A DNA stretch of 43,026 nucleotides from JBJFCE01 sp051888775 (lineage in GTDB: Bacteria; Bacillota; Clostridia; Lachnospirales; Lachnospiraceae), in contig JBJFCE010000067.1 in the NCBI GenBank assembly GCA_051888775.1, positions 1-43,026 on the forward strand. The letters run 5' to 3'. The position numbers were made by a program, and so were the translations under genes. Shown here piece after piece: positions 1-7,092 of this stretch; position 1 is the stretch's first letter, and each line of letters opens with the position of its first letter. Below the pieces are notes generated by a model. That model saw nothing but the letters and a program-made list of their open reading frames with translations, was not told where the DNA came from and searched no databases.

Positions 1-522
1 CCGTTTTTGGAATGTCGGCACAGTGTGTGGAGTATGAGACATACGGTAAACGGAACCCTATGTATCAATGATCAGATTTTTCACTTTCAGAACGCAAGAG
101 GTTACTGGGAAGGGGATGAAGGTCGCTCGTTTCCGAGACAATATGCTTGGACGCAATGCTTTTTTTCGGGTGGTTCTCTGATGTTGTCCGTGGCGGATAT
201 TCCTATGGCGGGGATTCATTTTACCGGTGTTATAGGTGTTATTTTGTGGTATGGGAAAGAATATAGACTGGCTACTTATCTGGGAGCAAAAGTGGTACAG
301 ATTCAAAATAAGAAGATTCGGATTGTGCAGGGCGACATGGAATTGGAAGTCCGTCTACTGGAAAGAGTTAACTGTTCCCTGAAAGCCCCGGTGGCAGGAA
401 ATATGAAAAGAACGATTCGGGAAGGAGCAGCCTGCAGAGCCTTGTACCGTTTTTGTAAAAATGGGAGTCCTGTATTTCATTTTGAAACGGACAAAGCATC
501 TTTTGAATATGAATATCCATGA
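1..522 (+). CDS. Tocopherol cyclase-like family protein, 3' part only
   Basis: The reading frame is open from base 1, so the gene starts before the window and about 173 C-terminal residues are visible. The motif GYWEGDEGRSFPRQYAWTQC, preceded by a CRHSVWSMRH stretch, is typical of the tocopherol-cyclase-like family (Tocopherol_cycl). These bacterial proteins have no known tocopherol pathway; their reaction is unknown. The visible part is soluble and rich in beta-strand, with no membrane segment. The in-frame TTG at base 7 is not a convincing start, because the family is usually about 300 residues long. A strong intrinsic terminator follows the stop codon, so this gene ends its transcription unit. 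Family assignment is from remembered motif similarity; function is open. Confidence 0.72.
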   Translation, partial: PFLECRHSVWSMRHTVNGTLCINDQIFHFQNARGYWEGDEGRSFPRQYAWTQCFFSGGSLMLSVADIPMAGIHFTGVIGVILWYGKEYRLATYLGAKVVQIQNKKIRIVQGDMELEVRLLERVNCSLKAPVAGNMKRTIREGAACRALYRFCKNGSPVFHFETDKASFEYEYP

Positions 523-546
523 GTCGATCGACAAATGGGGTGTGTT

Positions 547-582
547 AATACTTCCGGTTTGCATACCGGAAGTATTATTTTT
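547..582 (+). terminator. Intrinsic terminator after the tocopherol-cyclase-like gene
   Basis: A perfect 12-bp stem (AATACTTCCGGT at 547-558, its complement at 565-576) with a 6-nt loop is followed by a T-rich run. Confidence 0.9.
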
Positions 583-590
583 AAATTAGC

Positions 591-619
591 TTGAGACTAC
601 CGATTATATTAGTTATACT
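591..619 (+). promoter_or_regulatory. Promoter of the spore photoproduct lyase operon
   Basis: TTGAGA (591-596) and TATACT (614-619) are separated by exactly 17 bp, a good sigma-A type promoter about 80 nt before the TTG start of the nucleosidase-like gene. A vegetative promoter would be unusual for a classical sporulation gene, where sigma-G control is the rule in Bacillus. Confidence 0.65.
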
Positions 620-699
620 TAAGTTGTAGTGATGGAAACTATGCATTGAAAAAGGCATAAGATACAGGAGCCATAAAATCAGACAGGGGAAGAGGTTCA

Positions 700-1593
700 T
701 TGCTTACCATATATTGTGCGCTTTTTGCAGAAGTGCAGGAAATCATCAGGGTATTTCAACTGAAAAAAGAAAACGAAAAACACCATTTTGAGGTGTTTTC
801 GGATGCAGAAAAAGAAATTCGTGTGGTGATCACGGGTGTTGGTGCGATTGCGGCTGCGACTGCCGTGGCAGAGATTTCCGGCTATTATCCGCCAGAGAAA
901 TCGGATCTGATTTGTAACTTTGGCAGTTGTGCGGCAGCAGGAATTCCGGCCGGTAAAGTATACTTGTGCAATAAGCTGATAGAAGAAAACAGTGGCAGGA
1001 CGTTTTATCCGGATATCTGTTACCGACATCCGTTTGCGGAGGCGGAGCTGGTGAGCTGTGGGCGGATTCGGACGGTCGGGCAAATGGAATCGGATCGGAA
1101 AGAGAGACCGCAAAGTCTGTATGATATGGAAGCGGCTGCAATCTATCAGGCAGCCAATTATTATTACGGACCGCATCAAATGATATTTTTAAAAGTGGTG
1201 TCGGATCATGGCGTTGATGAGAAGCAGACGACGGGTCCGGCTGCACATACTGTTGATATGAGAGCGCGGATGGAGATGCTGATGAAGAATGCAGCATCGG
1301 AGGTATGCCCTTATATTGAGATGCTATGCGGGATCAGCCGTGTACAGGAAAAAGAGTATGGAAGGCAGGAGCTTCTTTACCGAAAGGCAGAGGAGGAGGC
1401 AGCGCAGCTTGGAGAAGAACTCCGCTGTTCTGCGGTCATGCGTGGGGAGCTGCGACAACTCCTGTTCTATTGGCAACTGACAGGAACTGATTATGAGACC
1501 GTTCTGGAGGATTATCGCAGACAAGGGAGTCTGCCGGTGAGGGACAAGCGGGAAGGAAAGAGGATTCTGGATGAACTCAAGGCAAGATTATGA
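700..1593 (+). CDS. MTA/SAH nucleosidase-like (nucleoside phosphorylase family) protein
   Basis: Residues 1-200 resemble the purine nucleoside phosphorylase / MTA-SAH nucleosidase fold. The N-terminal strand carries a Glu (CALFAEVQE) where MTAN uses Glu12. DMEAAAIYQ matches the ribose-binding Met-Glu region, and VVSDHG supplies the catalytic Asp. Residues 200-297 form an extra charged, mostly helical tail not found in ordinary nucleosidases of about 230 residues. The start is TTG with AGGGGAAGAGG just upstream. The 3' end overlaps the spore photoproduct lyase start by 23 nt, which implies translational coupling. MTAN enzymes also cleave 5'-deoxyadenosine, the inhibitory by-product of radical SAM enzymes, so servicing the downstream radical SAM lyase is a plausible role, but this is inference. 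Confidence 0.7.
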   Translation: MLTIYCALFAEVQEIIRVFQLKKENEKHHFEVFSDAEKEIRVVITGVGAIAAATAVAEISGYYPPEKSDLICNFGSCAAAGIPAGKVYLCNKLIEENSGRTFYPDICYRHPFAEAELVSCGRIRTVGQMESDRKERPQSLYDMEAAAIYQAANYYYGPHQMIFLKVVSDHGVDEKQTTGPAAHTVDMRARMEMLMKNAASEVCPYIEMLCGISRVQEKEYGRQELLYRKAEEEAAQLGEELRCSAVMRGELRQLLFYWQLTGTDYETVLEDYRRQGSLPVRDKREGKRILDELKARL

Positions 1594-2596
1594 AAACCCA
1601 CCTTTTACCCATATTTATGTGGAAAATCGTGTGCAAAACCATCCGAGAACAAAAGCGATTTTGACACATTTTCCGAATGCCCGGATTGTGGCAGTCGACC
1701 ACTATAAGGATGTATTCAATCGACGCGGACAGGATGCACCACACCAACATCGGTCGCAGAGCCTGATTTTAGCGAGAAAAGAAGATCATTTTTTCTATGA
1801 GGGAGCGGCAGTTTGTCAGGATTTCGGCAACACGAACTTTTATTACTGTTCTACGATGATGAACTGCCTGTTTGACTGCAGTTACTGTTATTTAAAGGGC
1901 ATGTATCCGTCCGGACATATGGTTATCTTTGTGAATCTGGAGGATTATTTTGCCTGCCTGGATGAAATTCTTGCACACAAGTCTATGTACCTGTGCGTTT
2001 CCTATGATGCGGATTTGCTGGCGATGGAGCCACTGGCCGGCTATGCAAAGATTTGGTCGGATTATGCGGCATTGCATGAGAATCTGAAGCTGGAGATTCG
2101 TACGAAAAGTGCAAGGGCTGCGATGTGGGAGAAGCTTCCGTGCCTGCCGAATGTGATCTATGCATTTACGCTTTCTCCCCAGAGGATGATCGATGCCTGC
2201 GAAAGTGGGACACCGTCTGCAAAGGCAAGGATTGCATGCGCACTCGCGGGACTGGAGCAGGGATTTACGGTTCGGCTGTGTTTCGATCCGATGCTGTACT
2301 TGCCGACATGGAGAGAAGATTATAGGGCGCTTTTATCAGAACTTGATGCGGCATTTGCAGAACATGGACTGACGATGCAGCAGCTTGCGGATGTCAGTGT
2401 GGGAACCTTCCGCATATCGCAGGATTATATGAAAAAGCTGAGGCGTGTCGAGCCAACTGCATCGGCGGTGCAGTTTCCGTATGTGAATGTAGGAGGCGTT
2501 TATCAGTATCCGCCAAAGCTTTTACAGGAGATGGAAGATGATTTCATTGGGGAGCTGGAAAAGCGAATAGATAAGGAGAAAATCTATCATGAATAA
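1571..2596 (+). CDS. splB: Spore photoproduct lyase (radical SAM DNA repair enzyme)
   Basis: The 341-residue length matches the family norm. The cluster motif is C99-x3-C103-x2-C106 within MNCLFDCSYCY, the CX3CX2C pattern that binds the 4Fe-4S cluster. C142 in YLCVSYDADL sits where Bacillus has the H-atom donor Cys141. The enzyme reverses the UV lesion 5-thyminyl-5,6-dihydrothymine in spore DNA during germination, using S-adenosylmethionine. It is the middle gene of an overlapping operon with the nucleosidase-like gene upstream and an SDR downstream. The ATG start has AAGAGGA about 9 nt upstream. Its presence argues strongly for a spore-former. Confidence 0.93.
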   Translation: MNSRQDYENPPFTHIYVENRVQNHPRTKAILTHFPNARIVAVDHYKDVFNRRGQDAPHQHRSQSLILARKEDHFFYEGAAVCQDFGNTNFYYCSTMMNCLFDCSYCYLKGMYPSGHMVIFVNLEDYFACLDEILAHKSMYLCVSYDADLLAMEPLAGYAKIWSDYAALHENLKLEIRTKSARAAMWEKLPCLPNVIYAFTLSPQRMIDACESGTPSAKARIACALAGLEQGFTVRLCFDPMLYLPTWREDYRALLSELDAAFAEHGLTMQQLADVSVGTFRISQDYMKKLRRVEPTASAVQFPYVNVGGVYQYPPKLLQEMEDDFIGELEKRIDKEKIYHE

Positions 2597-3299
2597 AGCA
2601 GCGATTGTGACGGGAGCAAGTTCGGGAATCGGCCTTGCTATCAGCCGGGTGTTGTGTGAGTTACACTATGATGTCTACGGATTCGGGCGTGATTTTGAGA
2701 GGGAAGAGACGGCGCATTTTGTTCAAAGCACGAACTTATTTCACCCGGTAATCGGGGACTTGTTAGAAACGCAGAAGGTGTGCGACAAGGTAAAGCAGAT
2801 TGCAGGGGAAACGCAGGTAGAAGTACTGGTAAATGCGGCGGGCGTTGGCTATTACGGACTCCATGAACAGCTGAGCGTGAAGCAGATCCAGACGCTGGTG
2901 CGTACGAATCTGGAATTGCCGCTCATCCTTTCGAACCGTCTGCTTCGCGAGTTGAAAGAGAATAACGGGTATATCATCAATATTTCTTCTGTTACGGCAA
3001 AACAGAGCAGTCCACATGGCTGCGCTTATGCAGCAACAAAAGCGGGACTTACCGCATTTGGTGAGAGCCTTTTTGATGAAGCGCGCAAATACGGTGTGAA
3101 GGTGACAACCATTCATCCGGATATGACACAGACGAACTTGTATCGGGATGCGGATTTTGGCTGTGCAAAAGAGGCGGGAAGTTTTTTGGAGCCATCCGAG
3201 GTGGCAGAGGCTGTCCGCTATGTGCTCGATCAGCGTGACGGACTTGTCGTGCCGGATATCACACTTCGCCCGCAGCTGCACCGGATTTTACGCAAGTAA
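2589..3299 (+). CDS. Short-chain dehydrogenase/reductase
   Basis: A classical SDR of 236 residues: TGASSGIG (residues 8-15) binds the dinucleotide, NAAG is at 82-85, Ser133/134 lies in NISS, and Y147-x3-K151 is the catalytic pair. The substrate cannot be read from the sequence. The start overlaps the end of splB by 8 nt and has AAGGAG upstream, so it is co-translated in the same operon. Orthologues near spore photoproduct lyase genes are annotated only as generic oxidoreductases. No membrane segment or signal peptide is present. Confidence 0.9.
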   Translation: MNKAAIVTGASSGIGLAISRVLCELHYDVYGFGRDFEREETAHFVQSTNLFHPVIGDLLETQKVCDKVKQIAGETQVEVLVNAAGVGYYGLHEQLSVKQIQTLVRTNLELPLILSNRLLRELKENNGYIINISSVTAKQSSPHGCAYAATKAGLTAFGESLFDEARKYGVKVTTIHPDMTQTNLYRDADFGCAKEAGSFLEPSEVAEAVRYVLDQRDGLVVPDITLRPQLHRILRK

Positions 3300-3367
3300 A
3301 TAAGCCAATGATGTGCAGGCTATGAAGTGATTGCAGATGTAGTCAAACAGCATCATCAAAAAGAGCA

Positions 3368-3578
3368 TATCAGGCGATTGCGAAGCTCTGACCGTAAAGT
3401 GGAACCGGTGCTGATAACCCTATCGGTGACCGGAACTGTGAGTCCGTCGGTACTTAGGTGCCGTATTTTGGCACCTTATGTACCGTTACGGACGAGGTGT
3501 AGCGAAAGCGTGCCGGTCACCGATAGGGTTATCAGCACCGGTTTCGCCTTACGGCCAGAGTTTCGCAATCGCCTGATA
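3368..3578 (+). repeat. Long-hairpin element, family A, copy 1 (core on +)
   Basis: Arms at 3368-3436 and 3510-3578 are inverted copies with only a few mismatches over 69 bp. They enclose the conserved 73-nt core (3437-3509). Core landmarks are GTCCGT pairing with ACGGAC, an inner AGGTGCC/GGCACCT stem, and GCGAAAGC. It fills the gap between the SDR gene and recQ and ends about 25 nt before the recQ start. It is most similar in arm sequence to copy 6 at the end of the window. Confidence 0.92.
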
Positions 3579-3603
3579 ATTCAGATATTTGAAAGGAACA
3601 AAC

Positions 3604-5877
3604 ATGACAAAATACGAAGTACTAAAGAAATATTTCGGATATGATTCTTTCCGCGAGGGTCAGGAGATTCTGGTGGACAGCATCCTTGCCGGGCAGGATG
3701 TTTTGGGCATCATGCCGACCGGAGCGGGAAAATCCGTTTGCTATCAGGTTCCGGCGTTGCTGATGTCTGGTATCACTCTGGTTATTTCTCCGCTCATCTC
3801 CCTGATGAAAGATCAGGTACAGGCGCTGAACGGAGCCGGAATACATGCGGCATTCATCAACAGCTCCCTATCCGAGTCACAGATTGAAAAAGCCTTATTT
3901 CTTGCATCGAAGGGACAGTATAAGATCATCTATGTCGCACCGGAACGGCTGGAGACAGAGCATTTCATGCGATTTGCATGCGCTGCTGAGATCAGCATGG
4001 TAGCGGTGGACGAAGCACATTGTATTTCCCAATGGGGACAGGATTTCAGACCGAGCTATCTGAAGATCGTGCAATTTGTCAAAGCCCTTCCGAGGCGTCC
4101 GATTTTGAGTGCATTTACCGCGACGGCAACGGAAGAGGTAAAAAATGACATTGTCTGTGTGTTGGGGTTACACGACCCGAAAGTACTGGTAACAGGGTTT
4201 GACCGGAAAAATCTTTTCTTTTCCGTGGAACATGTCAGACAGAAGGAAAACTATATTGCGGAGTATATCAGGGAACATCCGGCAGACAGCGGTATTATCT
4301 ATTGCGCTACCAGAAAAAATGTGGAAAAGCTGTATGACAGGCTGGTAGCGGAAGGAATGGCGGTGACCAGATATCACGCCGGGCTTTCGGGTACGGAACG
4401 AAAGCAGAATCAGGATGCTTTTATTTATGACGAAAAACCGATCATTGTGGCGACCAATGCTTTCGGTATGGGGATTGATAAATCCAATGTGCGCTATGTC
4501 ATTCACTATAACATGCCGCAGAGCATGGAGAATTACTATCAGGAAGCCGGACGTGCGGGAAGAGACGGGGAGCCGTCCGAGTGTATTTTGCTCTTTTCCC
4601 CGCAGGATCTGGTGATCAATCGTTTTTTGTTGGAGACCAAAGAGGACAATACGGAGTTTTCTGATGAAGAAATGGCAAGCATCCGGGAACGGGATGAGCA
4701 GCGTCTTCGCGTGATGAGTGCATACTGCAATACGACAGGGTGTCTGCGCAGCTATATTCTGCATTATTTTGGGGAATATACCGTGGAACACTGCGGCAAT
4801 TGCGGGAACTGCCAGAAAGAATTTGTGGAAAAGGATGTTACAACGGAAGCAAAAAGCATTATCCGGTGTATCGGAGAGCAGGGGCAGCGCTACGGTATGA
4901 ATGTCGTTGTCGGCACGCTGATGGGAAGGAACAATGCCAAGCTGCGGGAATACGGTGTGGAGCGCTACACCTCGTTTGGCGCACTTTCGAATCTGCATGA
5001 GCAGGAGATCAAACAGATCATAGGACAGCTGCTTGAAGAAGGACTCTTGCAGCAGACAAATGATAAATATGCGCTGTTAAAGTTTACAGCTGACACGAGA
5101 GAATTCATCACCGGGGAGCATAGGCTGGTGATCCGGACAGAAAAAGAAAGCAGAAAGGAGCAAAAAGCAGAGTCCTCTACGGAGAGGAGGTCGAAACGGA
5201 AGTCCGACATCCTGAATTCAAAAGGACTCGACTTTTTCGAGATTCTGCGCAATCTGCGTACGGAGCTTGCCAGAGAGGAAAATCTGCCGCCGTATCTTAT
5301 TTTTTCAGACCGGACGTTAATTGATATGTGTGTCAGACTTCCGATGGATAAGGAGGAAATGCTTTCCGTGACCGGTGTGGGCGAACACAAATATGAAAAG
5401 TACGGAGAACGTTTTCTTGCCTGTATCAGAGAGCATACCGGAGGCAATAAGGAAAAACTGTATTTTGGCGAGCAGGCAGAGGCTGCGGCAGCTTCCGGCA
5501 GTACGCCAAAGCGTGAGCGCAGGCAGAAGGCGGAATTTTTTATCACGCAGGAAATGCAGCAGAAAATTTCCTATTCCCAGAGCTGTTATCTGGGAGATTT
5601 TGTGGAACAGCTTAATCAGCTTCGGGACGAGCGTATGACAAAACGATTGACAGCCTCAGGGATCCTCGCATGGCTGACAGAGGAAGGCTATATAGAACAA
5701 AAGAGAATCGATGGTCGTCTTTATGACAGACCGACTCAGAAAGGGGAAGCGGCAGATATCTGTATCGGTACGCGGGTAAGCGCAAAAGGATATGAGTATG
5801 AGACGTTATGCTATGGAGAGCAGATCCAGAGGATGATCACAGAGAGATATTTGAAGCTTTACGGTCTTTATAAATAA
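3604..5877 (+). CDS. recQ: ATP-dependent DNA helicase RecQ (extended form)
   Basis: Superfamily 2 helicase with Walker A MPTGAGKS near residue 38, DEAH box near 136 in DEAHCISQWGQDF, and motif VI QEAGRAGRDG. The RecQ zinc cysteines lie in CNTTGC...HCGNCGNCQ (about 375-404), followed by an RQC region and an HRDC domain near 543-608. At 757 residues it is longer than Escherichia coli RecQ (about 610). Residues 640-757 form an extra winged-helix-like C-terminal module of the kind seen in many Clostridial RecQs (RQC-minor type). The ATG at 3604 has AAAGGA 7 nt upstream, better than the in-frame TTG at 3589. It unwinds DNA in recombination repair and fork restart. Hairpin element copy 1 lies immediately upstream. 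Confidence 0.95.
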   Translation: MTKYEVLKKYFGYDSFREGQEILVDSILAGQDVLGIMPTGAGKSVCYQVPALLMSGITLVISPLISLMKDQVQALNGAGIHAAFINSSLSESQIEKALFLASKGQYKIIYVAPERLETEHFMRFACAAEISMVAVDEAHCISQWGQDFRPSYLKIVQFVKALPRRPILSAFTATATEEVKNDIVCVLGLHDPKVLVTGFDRKNLFFSVEHVRQKENYIAEYIREHPADSGIIYCATRKNVEKLYDRLVAEGMAVTRYHAGLSGTERKQNQDAFIYDEKPIIVATNAFGMGIDKSNVRYVIHYNMPQSMENYYQEAGRAGRDGEPSECILLFSPQDLVINRFLLETKEDNTEFSDEEMASIRERDEQRLRVMSAYCNTTGCLRSYILHYFGEYTVEHCGNCGNCQKEFVEKDVTTEAKSIIRCIGEQGQRYGMNVVVGTLMGRNNAKLREYGVERYTSFGALSNLHEQEIKQIIGQLLEEGLLQQTNDKYALLKFTADTREFITGEHRLVIRTEKESRKEQKAESSTERRSKRKSDILNSKGLDFFEILRNLRTELAREENLPPYLIFSDRTLIDMCVRLPMDKEEMLSVTGVGEHKYEKYGERFLACIREHTGGNKEKLYFGEQAEAAAASGSTPKRERRQKAEFFITQEMQQKISYSQSCYLGDFVEQLNQLRDERMTKRLTASGILAWLTEEGYIEQKRIDGRLYDRPTQKGEAADICIGTRVSAKGYEYETLCYGEQIQRMITERYLKLYGLYK

Positions 5878-5928
5878 TGCTATAGTGATGACAAATATAA
5901 GTTTACAGAAAAACGGAAATAAGAAAAC

Positions 5929-6918
5929 ATGATTACCCTAAATGACTATTTATATTCCGGGGATACCGTACTTCGGATTTTAAAAAAATATATAGGAGAT
6001 TTGCGGGAAGACGCAAGGAGAAATCATAATGAAATAGATATTGTTCATTGCAATTTCCTTTTGCAGGTTGAGGAGCTTCTGGAACATAATGATTTCCTTA
6101 CTGCACAGTCTCAAAAAATCAGGGAATTTTATAAATACATGGTGGCAGAATATCCTTATCTTTCCTTTACCTTTAAAGGAAGGATTAAGTCCCTGATTCG
6201 TGCGGAAGCAAAATTTAATGGGTACATAGTAGAATATATTTATGATTATTATACGAAAAAAAGAGAATTTCCTACGGTATCAGAGATTAAGAGCCGGCTG
6301 AATTGTTTTCGGGACTTAATTGCATACAGGATTGTAATTTCCATGCCGCGATGCCATCTGGAACATTTAGAGGACAGGGAGACCGAAGAAATCAAACATC
6401 TTTACAGGATTGCCAATGCGTTGCCGAGGTTTCTGGAAGAACACGGTTTTACAGCAGAACCTACAGGGGGAATCAAGACAGGTACGTCCCCTCTGCTTGA
6501 CGATTCGGTACGACCTTATTATAGAGATTATATCTCGGGAGAGAGCCCAAACGGATACCGTTCTCTGCATATTACTTTTTATGATAACAGTGCAAGATGC
6601 TACATGGAAATGCAGCTTCGGACGAAGGATATGGATGACATCGCAGAAATCGGATCTGCAAATCATCTTGGCTATGAAAAGAAACAGGAATACGAAAGAG
6701 CAAGAAGGGATGCCATACCGGAGGGAGAGTGCATTTATTTTGATGAAGCTTTTGAACGGGGTATCAAACTTCAACAGTTGGATCTTTCCAAGCTGGACGT
6801 GAATATGTTTAAAGCGGTGGATAATAGTTTGATTAATGATGGTTGTGGTTTGTACAGGGGAAGATGGATTCTGCCATACGAGCACTTGTCGCGTTTTCAA
6901 AATGATTTGATCGACTAA
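5929..6918 (+). CDS. RelA/SpoT-domain protein (putative (p)ppGpp synthetase-like), 329 aa
   Basis: The central part matches the RelA/SpoT synthetase domain: FKGRIKSLIRAEAK (about 80-93) resembles the R-x-K...K substrate loop. DLIAYRIV carries the metal-binding Asp, NGYRSLH (about 207-213) is the G-loop with the stacking Tyr, and EMQLRTKDMDDIAEIG...H matches the EVQIRT...H region. No HD hydrolase, TGS or ACT domain is present. It is longer than a classical small alarmone synthetase because of an N-terminal region of about 75 residues, a larger insert before the G-loop, and a C-terminal tail. The key residues look intact, so alarmone or other pyrophosphate transfer is plausible. A toxSAS-type toxin is an alternative, but no antitoxin-like neighbour is seen. 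The ribosome binding site is weak. Confidence 0.75.
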   Translation: MITLNDYLYSGDTVLRILKKYIGDLREDARRNHNEIDIVHCNFLLQVEELLEHNDFLTAQSQKIREFYKYMVAEYPYLSFTFKGRIKSLIRAEAKFNGYIVEYIYDYYTKKREFPTVSEIKSRLNCFRDLIAYRIVISMPRCHLEHLEDRETEEIKHLYRIANALPRFLEEHGFTAEPTGGIKTGTSPLLDDSVRPYYRDYISGESPNGYRSLHITFYDNSARCYMEMQLRTKDMDDIAEIGSANHLGYEKKQEYERARRDAIPEGECIYFDEAFERGIKLQQLDLSKLDVNMFKAVDNSLINDGCGLYRGRWILPYEHLSRFQNDLID

Positions 6919-6978
6919 GGAATATTAGATGATTCTTTTTGCTGTCAATTGTATTGATCAACTAAGAGGTATAATGAT

Positions 6979-7015
6979 AAAGGGACGTTCCTTTTACCAA
7001 GAGGAGCGTCCCTTT
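6979..7015. terminator. Terminator hairpin between convergent genes
   Basis: AAAGGGACG at 6979-6987 pairs with CGTCCCTTT at 7007-7015, with partial pairing inside. It lies between the RelA/SpoT-domain gene and the convergent glycosidase gene, so it can serve both directions. T-tracts are short. Confidence 0.55.
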
Positions 7016-7092
7016 GATATATATATAACCGAAGGTGTGAAAAATCTTGCAAGATACATTACAGACCGCACGGAACAATCTACAGGGATAAT

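Noticed and set aside
3368..3578. Classical insertion sequence or simple MITE
   Set aside because: A MITE family would show the same terminal repeats in every copy. Here the arms differ between copies and no transposase gene is in the window; a trans-acting enzyme elsewhere remains possible.
3327..3644. Small frames with a shared peptide (PSVLRCRILAPYVPL and following residues) in hairpin copies 1 to 4
   Set aside because: The shared peptide is just a translation of the conserved core. Frames lack ribosome sites and have unrelated ends set by the variable arms. The core shows RNA-like structure instead. Such frames probably appear in databases as false hypothetical proteins.
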